In this document: positions 1-7,303 of the stretch, in pieces | Layout of the letters: every line of letters starts with the position of its first letter | Position numbering within the stretch: the stretch's first letter is position 1 | Assembly (NCBI RefSeq): GCF_020515625.1 | Contig: NZ_JAIWPJ010000001.1 | Coordinates: 558,001-622,000 of the forward strand | Direction of reading: 5' to 3' | Length of the DNA: 64,000 nt | DNA from: Natrinema amylolyticum | Lineage (GTDB): Archaea > Halobacteriota > Halobacteria > Halobacteriales > Natrialbaceae | Made by a program: the position numbers and the translations under genes | The notes under the pieces: generated by a model | The model's input: the letters and a program-made list of their open reading frames with translations, nothing else | What the model was told of the DNA's origin: nothing | Database searches by the model: none

Positions 1-448
1 CGCTACCGTCTTGCTCGATGTCGGTGTCGCCGGCGGCGAGATCGACGGTGTCGCCGTCACTCTCACTTTCGAAGTCGGTGTCGCCGGCCTCGACTGCAGC
101 GTCACCGTCGGATTGATCGATCTCGGTATCGGCGGCCTCGAGATCGACGGTGTCGCCGTCACTCTCACTTTCGAAGTCGGTATCACCGGCCTCGACTGCA
201 GCGTCACCGTCGGATTGATCGATCTCGGTGTCACCGACTTCGGCATCGACCGTTTCGCGATCGTTCTCGGATTCCAGATCGACGTTATCGTACTCGACGT
301 CCGCATCGTCACCGTCGAATTCGATGTCGGAATCGTCGTCCTCGATATCCACCCCGTCGTCTTGGGCGGCCGCCGGTATCGCCATCATGCCGACGGTCAC
401 CGTCAGCGCGAGGAGCGTCACGAGTACAGTTTGTGTCGTTCGATTCAT
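1..448 (-). CDS. Exported acidic repeat protein, C-terminus beyond window edge
   Basis: The first 149 residues are visible. Residues 1-28 form a Sec-type signal peptide: a short basic start, a leucine/valine/threonine-rich core and an AAA cleavage site. The rest is almost entirely Asp, Glu, Gly, Ser, Thr and Val. Residues 72-105 and 106-139 are two nearly identical 34-residue repeats with the core EIDQSDGDAAVEAGDTDF. The DNA repeats too, with a 102-bp period between about 20 and 228, so the duplication is recent. No catalytic motif is visible. The composition suits an extracellular or S-layer-associated filler or cation-binding protein, which is inference. The secreted protein at 4116-4511 has the same build. 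Confidence 0.75.
   Translation of the reverse strand, partial: MNRTTQTVLVTLLALTVTVGMMAIPAAAQDDGVDIEDDDSDIEFDGDDADVEYDNVDLESENDRETVDAEVGDTEIDQSDGDAAVEAGDTDFESESDGDTVDLEAADTEIDQSDGDAAVEAGDTDFESESDGDTVDLAAGDTDIEQDGS
20..228. repeat. 102-bp tandem repeat, two near-identical copies
   Basis: The plus strand reads agatcgacggtgtcgccgtc near 39 and again near 141. Both copies continue through tctcactttcgaagtcgg, then cctcgactgcagcgtcaccg, then gattgatcga. The period of 102 bases is exactly 34 codons, so copy number can change without breaking the minus-strand reading frame. More copies may lie beyond the left edge. Confidence 0.85.
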
Positions 449-450
449 AT

Positions 451-1216
451 GTAGGTGGTCGTCACAGATTCCGGGCAGGGAGGCGGTCATCCCGGACTGT
501 GACTGTACCAGAGACTACCGATCACACGCCCATAAAGATAAGGCAACTGATTGGTCATCGAATTAATCATTGGTAAGGTCGTAACCCTCGAGAGAGATCC
601 TTACCGACTCGTTATCTCATATCCGACCGTTCACCGGGATAGTCGAAGGGACAGCATGGCAGAGTCGACTGGCCCTTCTCGCTACCTCGGGCCAGATAGG
701 GGCGACGTACCGGTGCGTCAGCCCGGTCTGAAGGTCGATCGCGTTACCGAATCACGCAGACTCCGCTGGAGTACTGCCCTGATTACATCAACGGACGTGG
801 CTGTCCTCCCGTTTCGAAATCCGATTTCGATTCGCTCGACGTGTCTGATCCGGATGAGAGGACCTGTTGTTGACAGTCCGTAGTCGTCTCTCGTCATCAC
901 TCGCCGCCGCAATAGCGAATTGCGCAGGGCAAGCGACGGACACGGTCGCTCTCTCTGTATCAGTTCCCGGTCTCGGACACGGGTCACACGGTAGAAGGGA
1001 GGGCGCGGTCAGTCACGCTGATCACCGGGCCGAGGATTAGAGCCGACGCCGGCCGCGTACGTTCCCTCGAGTACCGAGGTCGGGACGTTCACGACGGCGA
1101 CGAAATCGGGATCAAAAGTGGACAGAGACGATTGCCAGAGTCGACTATCCGGTCCCGAAACCTGTCGAATTTGGTGGGTGAACCGCCCGTAACCACCTAA
1201 CCGATGGGTAATCGAA
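451..1216. other. Gene-poor interval, no supported gene
   Basis: About 770 bases separate the acidic protein from the isoprenoid-synthase-like gene. Short frames exist on both strands (for example 551-883 plus and 718-987 minus). Their composition is rich in Arg and Ser with no family resemblance, no clear start signal and no halophilic acidity. It may hold regulatory DNA for the divergent flanking genes or decayed sequence. Nothing more specific can be said. Confidence 0.6.
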
Positions 1217-1217
1217 A

Positions 1218-1225
1218 CTTTATGA
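1218..1225 (+). promoter_or_regulatory. Probable TATA box upstream of the isoprenoid-synthase-like gene
   Basis: The sequence ctttatga resembles the haloarchaeal TATA element. Transcription would begin about 25-30 bases downstream, at or next to the ATG at 1247. The start of the main gene at 1281 would then lie about 34 bases inside the transcript. Confidence 0.4.
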
Positions 1226-1246
1226 TCGTACGGAATCTACGGAAAC

Positions 1247-1291
1247 ATGTACGCATCAGTACCCTCCTACTCCAGCGAATATGAGCCATGA
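1247..1291 (+). CDS. Possible 14-residue leader ORF overlapping the next gene
   Basis: An ATG at the predicted transcription start opens a frame MYASVPSYSSEYEP ending in TGA at 1289-1291. It overlaps the main start at 1281 by 11 bases in a different frame. A leaderless transcript would meet this ATG first, so the frame could control translation of the main gene by coupling or interference. It may also be chance. It is rich in Ser and Tyr, with no known family. Confidence 0.25.
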   Translation: MYASVPSYSSEYEP

Positions 1292-2213
1292 CCCACGACG
1301 GATTTCAGCGATCGCCGATGAAGTGAGAGCGGTCTACTACTCGCTCATCCGGGATGTCGACGCCCACGATGACGGGATCGGTCGAGAGCCACCCGCTGAC
1401 TTCGGCGTCGATCCAGTCGCTGATCAACTGTACCTGCCGCTGGATCTCTGGAACAGCGACCGGAAGCCGTCGCGGACAGTTCCCGCACTCGTCGCTTACG
1501 ACCCGTATCTCGACCGGAAAGACAGACACGAACTCCAGCGTATCATGGTCGGACTCGATGTCCTCGTCACGATGCTCGACGAGTTCATCGACTCGGCCCA
1601 GTCTCACAGTGAGTATCGACTTCAGTTGGCCGTCAATATCGCGTTCGCGAGTCTCCTGTCCTTCGAAAGCATCCCCGATGACGCGGCGGAGATCCACGAG
1701 GCGGTGGTAAGTTATCTCGTCGAGACCGCGCGAATTCCGACGATCGAACGCACCGTCCAGCGGGAACTCGACGAAATCACCTCGCCGGAGCGTGCAATGG
1801 AACTGATGCGGTTCTCGTACGCCTCCCGGGCGCGAGACATCTCCGTGTTCGGTCAGCTTCCCGCGTATCGCTCCGACGTCGACGACGGGACCGCCAGCCG
1901 TATCGTGAGCGACCTCGAGACGTACAGGGCGCACTATCTCCTGTTCGACGATATACGTGACGTACGGCAAGATGCTCGTAACGGTATCGAGACGCCCGTC
2001 CTGTGGTTGATAAAGACGTCCGACGACCTCGATGAAATCGTGGACGAACTCGCGGAGATATTCCAGGCGTTCGAATACGCCGAGACGCCGTACCGAGCCG
2101 CCCTCCGAGAATTAGAGCGCGAACCCGAGAACCTGCGCGATGAACTCGCCGCCGCAATGGACTCGCTCACGACGGAGTCAGACGCAGTTTCGAACCCAGT
2201 GAGATCCTCCTGA
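1281..2213 (+). CDS. Class I isoprenoid-synthase-fold protein
   Basis: A 310-residue, mostly helical, soluble protein. Two motifs recall head-to-head or trans-isoprenyl synthases. The first, residues 100-104 (DEFID), fits the first Asp-rich DDxxD-type site. The second, residues 223-240 (DDIRDVRQDARNG then TP), resembles the second metal site of squalene/phytoene synthases, usually RDVxEDxxxGRxYLP. These families bind prenyl diphosphates through magnesium. Overall similarity to a named enzyme is weak, so substrate and product are unknown. It could be a terpene-cyclase-like or non-catalytic relative. No carotenoid or prenyl-transfer partner is adjacent. The ATG at 1281 is chosen because the motif-bearing domain follows directly. 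Confidence 0.6.
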   Translation: MSHDPRRISAIADEVRAVYYSLIRDVDAHDDGIGREPPADFGVDPVADQLYLPLDLWNSDRKPSRTVPALVAYDPYLDRKDRHELQRIMVGLDVLVTMLDEFIDSAQSHSEYRLQLAVNIAFASLLSFESIPDDAAEIHEAVVSYLVETARIPTIERTVQRELDEITSPERAMELMRFSYASRARDISVFGQLPAYRSDVDDGTASRIVSDLETYRAHYLLFDDIRDVRQDARNGIETPVLWLIKTSDDLDEIVDELAEIFQAFEYAETPYRAALRELEREPENLRDELAAAMDSLTTESDAVSNPVRSS

Positions 2214-2284
2214 AAACCGCAGACGTGAAGAACTGCCTCCCTGAGTGGGGTTCGTGACGACCACTGTGTCGAATCCAGACCGTC

Positions 2285-2458
2285 TCACCCCTCCCAGTTA
2301 TCGCGACAGCTCTCGCTGCAGAAGGAGTGTATTCGTATCTCTCCCTCGTCTAACTGTCTCATCGTCGCAGTATGCCACTTGTTCACGTCGATACGTTCGC
2401 CGCAGCGCGCGCATTTCTCTACGGACTCGTTCGCAACATTCTGATCACCATCGTTCAT
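2285..2458 (-). CDS. Small zinc-finger protein (DUF7576-like)
   Basis: A 57-residue protein. Residues 16-19 (CARC) pair with a C-terminal CSESC to give a four-cysteine zinc site, with His and Trp residues between (KWHTA). This is the layout of short haloarchaeal zinc fingers of the DUF7576 type, whose function is unknown. The frame extends upstream to about 2683, but the added residues are arginine-rich and not family-like. A purine-rich stretch (gaggaaa) just before the internal ATG at 2458 supports the short form. It is convergent with the isoprenoid-synthase-like gene. Confidence 0.7.
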   Translation of the reverse strand: MNDGDQNVANESVEKCARCGERIDVNKWHTATMRQLDEGEIRIHSFCSESCRDNWEG

Positions 2459-3134
2459 GATTTTCCTCGTTGTACGGGTTATCATAGGTATCAGGCTCCG
2501 GGCCTGTTCGAAGAGACGGGCTGTTACTCCCTGACTTTCACGGGTCACACGCGGCTCCCGTCGCGCACGATGTGTTGCATATCGAACGATGTTTCGCGGT
2601 TCGAATCGTGATTCGCCGTCCGACACGTTCGTTCCGTGCGACCGTTCAACCGCCAGACACGTGCCGGAATTCACGACTTGCATCGGCGAGAGCCGCTACC
2701 GCTACAGAGATTCGAGGCGATGTTCCGAGGTCCAGCTTCGAGGGAGAGGGTAAATCCGACACGACCGTTCCCGAATCGCGCTGTCGTCTGATCGCTCGAT
2801 AGTCGTGATCAACTCGAAGACCGGAAAGTGGAGCGAGAGTCTGACGGGAAGATCGCGCTCGAGATGCCCACGAGAGACGAGACGTATCAGGACCGTTCGA
2901 ACGATTCCCGCGAGGGCAGAGAAACGAGCGACGTCAGGCTCCGATCGGATATCGGCGTGCTCGAAAATCAGCGATTTCAGCACACGAAACGGCAGAACAG
3001 CAGAGCCATTTCGGGCGGCTCTGCGTCGACTGCACGGGATTCAGCCGGAATCCCTCCATTACGAAACCGACTGTTTCGCTCGGTGGAAAGACGCATTCGG
3101 CGTCTCGAATCGGTTGACCCTCGAGACCGTTTAT
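2459..3134. other. Intergenic interval, no supported gene
   Basis: About 680 bases with only short, arginine-rich frames on both strands. I see no signal peptide, zinc motif or HTH in any of them. It lies downstream of the regulator at 3135-3932 and upstream of the small zinc protein. Confidence 0.5.
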
Positions 3135-3932
3135 TTACTCGTCCGTCTCCGTCGGGGGTGTGACTCCGCTGTTCCGATACCGCTCCCACTGTTTCCCTCC
3201 CCAGGTGTACGCCTGTTCGGTATCGTTCAAAATAGCGCCCTTGATGTCTCCGCTGCTATCATAGATAATGATCGCGGCCTTCTGTGATGGACTTTCGATA
3301 ACGAGGAGCGCAAACGGGAGTTCTGCATCGGTCACCCAGACACTGAGGTTATCGCTCTCGAACGCCGCACTGAAATCCTCCTCGTAGTTGGTCCGCAGAT
3401 GATCGAACACCGGCCGCTCGAACACGAGTTCGGCCTCGAGTTCTCCGGAAACGATTTGATCGGAGAAGAGTTCGACGTAGCTCGGCAGCACGACTGGCCC
3501 GGTTCCTTTCACCGTCGACGCCTCGTCGATGACCCGTTCGATTTCGTGAACCGGTTGATTCGGAGCGTGTTTTTTCGAGATGGAGACCGCAGCACCGTCG
3601 AGGAACACGAACGGGATCTCGGTCCCTCGAGGGAGCACAGCGAGCAACCGACCGGGACGGCAGATGTCTTCGACACGACCGTGGAACTGGCGATATTGAT
3701 CGAACAGGAGCTGTCCCAGTACGGTCAGTTCGTACCCCTCGTCACAGCGTCGAGCGATGTCCTGTTCTTCGAGTTCGGAGACTGCCTTGTAAGCGGTCGA
3801 CCGGGAGATGTCGAGTTCGTCGCGGATGTCCCGATTATACTTCGGACCATCGATCAGGCATTCGATCACCGACGCTCGACGCAAGATCGTGTCGAGTGCC
3901 TCGTCCGTATCAAGCCCCGTGTCTGTGGTCAT
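3135..3932 (-). CDS. Winged-helix regulator, FilR1 middle-domain type (DUF1724)
   Basis: A 265-residue cytoplasmic DNA-binding protein. Residues about 15-75 form a winged helix (ECLIDGPKYNRDIRDELDIS, then a recognition helix starting STAYKAVSELEE). Residues about 100-245 fit the middle domain of archaeal FilR1-like regulators, with the typical stretch AVSISKKHAPNQP and a C-terminal WGGKQWERYR. The family contains many haloarchaeal regulators of unknown ligand. It is transcribed away from the acidic protein at 4116-4511 across a 180-base AT-rich gap, and may regulate exported proteins nearby; that is inference. Confidence 0.85.
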   Translation of the reverse strand: MTTDTGLDTDEALDTILRRASVIECLIDGPKYNRDIRDELDISRSTAYKAVSELEEQDIARRCDEGYELTVLGQLLFDQYRQFHGRVEDICRPGRLLAVLPRGTEIPFVFLDGAAVSISKKHAPNQPVHEIERVIDEASTVKGTGPVVLPSYVELFSDQIVSGELEAELVFERPVFDHLRTNYEEDFSAAFESDNLSVWVTDAELPFALLVIESPSQKAAIIIYDSSGDIKGAILNDTEQAYTWGGKQWERYRNSGVTPPTETDE

Positions 3933-4115
3933 GCTGCCCCCTCTTCTAAACCGACGACGTTTGATCGGATAGCTGTTTTGTTGAAACCGGTATCTTTGAC
4001 ATTTCCCTTGCGAATAATCGCTACTGTTAATAGATTGTGGTCATCTCACGAGACCAATATCAGTCATCAACCGCTAATAAAATAGGCGACCCCCACTGGT
4101 ATCTTCCTGCGGAAA

Positions 4116-4511
4116 TCACCCGATATCGATTTCGAGTTCGGCCCCATCGTAGTCGACTTCGGTCTCCTCGTCGGCATCGATATCGACGTCGCGATCATCA
4201 GTTTCGATATCGATATCCTCGCCGTCCAGTTCGAAACCGTCGTCGTCGTAGTCGACCTCGGCATCGTCGTCGATGTCGACGTCGGTATCGTCAGTATCGA
4301 CCTCGATATTGTCCCCTTCGGCCTCGAGTTCGTCGTCTTCCTCGTATTCGAAGTCGGGGTCTGGACCGTCGACCTCGAAGTCTTTATCACCGGTCGCAAC
4401 ATCAAAGTCCTCGTCAGCACTCGCGGTACCGACAGCGAGCCCGCTCGTGGCGACAATGATGAGCAGGGCAACCGCCAGCACTACACCGGTTCTGGGCAGT
4501 TTCGCGTTCAT
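4116..4511 (-). CDS. Exported acidic protein with D/E-rich body
   Basis: A 131-residue protein. Residues 1-32 are a signal peptide (NAKLPRTG, then a long VVLAVALLIIVATSGLAV core, then TASA). The mature part has alternating acidic and hydrophobic residues such as DVDIDDDAEVDYDD and DIDIETDDRDVDID, ending in LEIDIG. That beta-like alternation matches the partial protein at 1-448, so I take them as relatives. There is no enzyme motif. A cation-binding surface protein is plausible but unproven. The regulator at 3135-3932 lies downstream on the same strand. Confidence 0.75.
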   Translation of the reverse strand: MNAKLPRTGVVLAVALLIIVATSGLAVGTASADEDFDVATGDKDFEVDGPDPDFEYEEDDELEAEGDNIEVDTDDTDVDIDDDAEVDYDDDGFELDGEDIDIETDDRDVDIDADEETEVDYDGAELEIDIG

Positions 4512-4961
4512 GGTTGAGAGTCGGTACCGAAGAGATGATGGAAGTAGTTACTTTCCCTACTCGCTTCCCCTTCGGTATCTACCTCGACGTAGGGGGCGGA
4601 TCGTAGTTACATTACTGAGCCGAACATGTTTCGACGGGCGAATCATGGTTACTGGCCTCACAATAGTTGTCGGATGGGGTGCCAGTGCGATGGAGCGACC
4701 GGGTTAGTCACTGAGTCGTTTCAAACCGCTGTACGACGTGCAAATCGAGCGAACGATATCGTATCGATTTTCTTGGTCGCTCTCTCGTCACCGTCTTACC
4801 GCAAGGCAATCGCATTACTGGGCACAAACGCTGTTACTACCGCGATACTGAACTATTATATTAACGCTTTTGGTAGTATAGATAGCGGCTGAAATCCCTA
4901 TCCGTCCCAAGTAACTCGAATCGATCTTCAAACGAACTATAGCGAATCCAACGACAGAATC
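4512..4961. other. AT-richer intergenic interval between divergent exported proteins
   Basis: About 450 bases between two exported-protein genes transcribed away from each other. The stretch near 4850-4880 (actattatattaacgcttt) is AT-rich and could hold the promoter of the gene at 4962. A plus-strand frame at 4626-4892 has no family resemblance and is not called. Confidence 0.5.
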
Positions 4962-5975
4962 ATGCGTACCATCCAACGACGAACGGTACTCGGACAGTTC
5001 GGTGTACTAATCACAGCGGTAGCCGGTGTTACTGCCGCTCGCGCGAATTCCACCCAGAACGACGATGACACGTACGATGCGCTTGAGGAGATCAGGGACG
5101 CACTGGTCGACTTCGAAGCGGAAATCGAAGATGGAGTGGACGCCCTCGAAGAGCTGGAAGACAACCACGAGGGCTTTCAGGATGCGCCAGACTTCGATGG
5201 GACAGATAGCGGCCCCGATTTCGACGGGTTAGACGATGGCTCTGATTTCGACGGACTAGATGACGATCCCGGCTTCGATGGGTTCGACGGTGGCCCCGAC
5301 TCCGAGGGAGCCAGCGACGGTACGACTGGTGACCTCGATCTGGACGATCTCGACGATGACCTCACGATAAACGGTATCCCCATCGGTCAGATGGAATCCC
5401 TCGACGAACTGAACGAATCCGTACGGGACCAATTCGAAGGAACCGTACGAATCAACGGCGTTCCCATCGGAGACGAAGAAACTGCCGCCGAAACGAGCGA
5501 TGAGGAGACCGAACCGAGCAACGAAACGGTTTCAGCCTTTAATCAGTCTGATAGTCCGAACAACGGTGGTTTCGATGACGAATCCAGCTTGAACGAATCC
5601 GGAGATACCGAAGAGGATCCCGACGGCGGGAATGCGACCTTCGAAGGGGACTCCGATAGCGCTTCTGACGACCCTCCTGACGACGCTATAGAGGCGCTCG
5701 AAGACGTGAGAGACGAGCACAGGGAAGTCACCGATGTCCTCGAAGAGATCTCTACTGACAGTCGAGACGTGGTTCAGAGAGAGGTCACGAACACTCGGCA
5801 GTTACTCGACGAGGTCGGAGAAATGATCGATACGGCTGAACAGAACCTCCGGGACGAATTCGAGGCTGCAGTCGAGACGATGGAATCGATCGATGATAAC
5901 GTTGAAGACCGTATCGATGAATTGGAGGACGTCATGGACGACTTCGACAGCGACGAATTCAATTCCCTTGGGTAG
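4962..5975 (+). CDS. Exported acidic repeat and coiled-coil protein, Tat-like signal
   Basis: A 337-residue protein. Residues 5-13 (QRRTVLGQF) followed by a hydrophobic stretch and ARA near 26-28 look like a twin-arginine signal. Residues 76-112 contain about five short repeats of the form DFDGLDDG. Two copies of a motif, NGIPIG at 137-142 and NGVPIG at 165-170, sit in a small possible domain. Residues 171-240 are low-complexity acidic with several NxS/T sites. Residues about 242-328 are heptad-like and probably coiled-coil. No enzyme motif is present. A surface scaffold or adhesin-like role is inference. The ATG at 4962 is taken because the signal begins there. Confidence 0.75.
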   Translation: MRTIQRRTVLGQFGVLITAVAGVTAARANSTQNDDDTYDALEEIRDALVDFEAEIEDGVDALEELEDNHEGFQDAPDFDGTDSGPDFDGLDDGSDFDGLDDDPGFDGFDGGPDSEGASDGTTGDLDLDDLDDDLTINGIPIGQMESLDELNESVRDQFEGTVRINGVPIGDEETAAETSDEETEPSNETVSAFNQSDSPNNGGFDDESSLNESGDTEEDPDGGNATFEGDSDSASDDPPDDAIEALEDVRDEHREVTDVLEEISTDSRDVVQREVTNTRQLLDEVGEMIDTAEQNLRDEFEAAVETMESIDDNVEDRIDELEDVMDDFDSDEFNSLG

Positions 5976-6592
5976 ATCCACTCTGATACTACTCTCTTTC
6001 GTATCAGCTATGCTGCAGTGAGAGTCGATGATTCCGTCGTCGAGACTGGGAGTAATACGCAACAGGCTCTCGCTCCAACCTAAATAAGATCGTATTGCAG
6101 AGGAAAACGATTTGTTGTCGACGAGAAACCATCTTACGCCACGACGGGTCACGGTTCACCACGAATACCGGAGTACTCCGACGATCAGCTCGGTTCCGGG
6201 CTGTCGAAACTACTTGTTGTCGAGGAGCGCAGAGAGCAGTTTCCGTTTGGCTGTCCGAAGTGTTGGGCGAACGTCGGCAACGAGTGGCAAGTGTTTCCAC
6301 GGCGCCTTTGGCAGCGCTCTCCCGTGGTCTGTTGAAGAGACCGTCGGTTGGTATCAGTAACATCGATACTCTCGTCGTAGTTTGAGACCTTTTCCGTTCA
6401 CCAATAACTGGTTGGTACGGCTCAACGCTGCACCACACCCGGTTCTCATAATAGGGATGATTCCCTTCGGTCATACCTACTCGTTTCGGTAAGCGGTCAG
6501 TGATAGAGCGTACTCTCCCCTAGTTCGGTACTGTGCATCCGCTCCATATCCAAGTCGGGTTGGTTCCGAACCGACGAGGTCTCTTGGTAGAC
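5976..6592. other. Intergenic interval, no supported gene
   Basis: About 620 bases. Frames at 6004-6474 (minus) and 6095-6385 (plus) lack halophilic composition, start signals and any recognisable motif. The right end holds the promoter of the HxlR-type gene. Confidence 0.5.
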
Positions 6593-6600
6593 AGTATATA
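6593..6600 (+). promoter_or_regulatory. TATA box of the HxlR-type regulator
   Basis: The sequence agtatata lies about 34 bases before the ATG at 6634. Transcription would start a few bases before that ATG. The DNA between (accactgtatagtatagag) contains a tatagtata palindrome that could be an operator, possibly for autoregulation. Confidence 0.5.
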
Positions 6601-6633
6601 GCATACCACTGTATAGTATAGAGTAGAGCGATC

Positions 6634-7011
6634 ATGTGTTCCAACCAAACATCGAATCACACGATGGCAGAGCGGAAAGAGTCAGGTACTCTGTCGATAC
6701 ACGGATCAACGCAGATACAGAACGAGCTCACATCGCTCGCGGGCGTTCTCGGTCGAAAATGGAATCTAGTCATAATCGACCGATTGCTCAGAAACGGCCC
6801 CCTCGGCTTTAGCGATCTGTTAAACGATATCGATGGTATTTCGAGTAAGGTGCTTTCCGAAAGCCTCGATGATCTGGAGGAGAGCGGATTCGTTGACCGC
6901 AATATCGTCAACGAACGTCCGGTTCGCGTCGAATACTCACTGACTCACCGTGCGGTCGCGATTGAACCGCTCATCGAGAAGGTACGCGAGGGCACACTCA
7001 GTACTGCCTGA
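6634..7011 (+). CDS. HxlR-family winged-helix regulator
   Basis: A 125-residue protein. The core from residue about 33 reads LAGVLGRKWNLVIIDRLL, then FSDLLNDIDGISSKVLSE, then LDDLEESGFVDR, with a wing RPVRVEYSLT. This is the HxlR/MarR-like layout, in which the first helix carries the conserved KW. Such proteins are small dimeric repressors or activators; some sense reactive electrophiles through a cysteine. The only Cys here is at residue 2, outside the fold. The start may instead be the Met at 6664. Its neighbours are exported acidic proteins, so these are candidate targets. Confidence 0.85.
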   Translation: MCSNQTSNHTMAERKESGTLSIHGSTQIQNELTSLAGVLGRKWNLVIIDRLLRNGPLGFSDLLNDIDGISSKVLSESLDDLEESGFVDRNIVNERPVRVEYSLTHRAVAIEPLIEKVREGTLSTA

Positions 7012-7276
7012 ATTCGGAACAGGAGACACGGATGATCGACCTGGATTCCCCGTCAGCAACAAAAACAAAATCAGTCGCGTGAGTGGTGGCAGTGAGAGCG
7101 ATAGGGCCGAAACACAGAGAACGGAAATAACCTATCTGTCGGCCATTAGCTACAATATCGACTGGTGAACTACACGCGTTAGCGGCAACTATCCGCTCAA
7201 TCGTTGATCACTCACCACCATACTGCAGTGAAAAGACGTCCTCGCCCCACCACTATCCAGAGGTATTTATATTGCA

Positions 7277-7303
7277 CCTCAAAAATAATTCTTCTGAATT
7301 TTC
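7277..7303 (-). terminator. T-rich terminator of the DUF7282 gene
   Basis: Just after the stop codon, the transcript strand has a weak hairpin (aattc stem, four-base loop) followed by attattttt. Archaeal polymerase stops at such T-rich tracts. Confidence 0.4.

Noticed and set aside
20-228. Possible CRISPR array from regularly spaced repeats
   Set aside because: The copies are directly adjacent, have no unique spacers, and are in frame within a secreted protein.
4626-4892. Plus frame of 88 codons
   Set aside because: No halophilic composition, no start signal and no family resemblance.
6004-6474. Minus frame of 156 codons
   Set aside because: Arg/Ser-rich sequence without domain or start signal.
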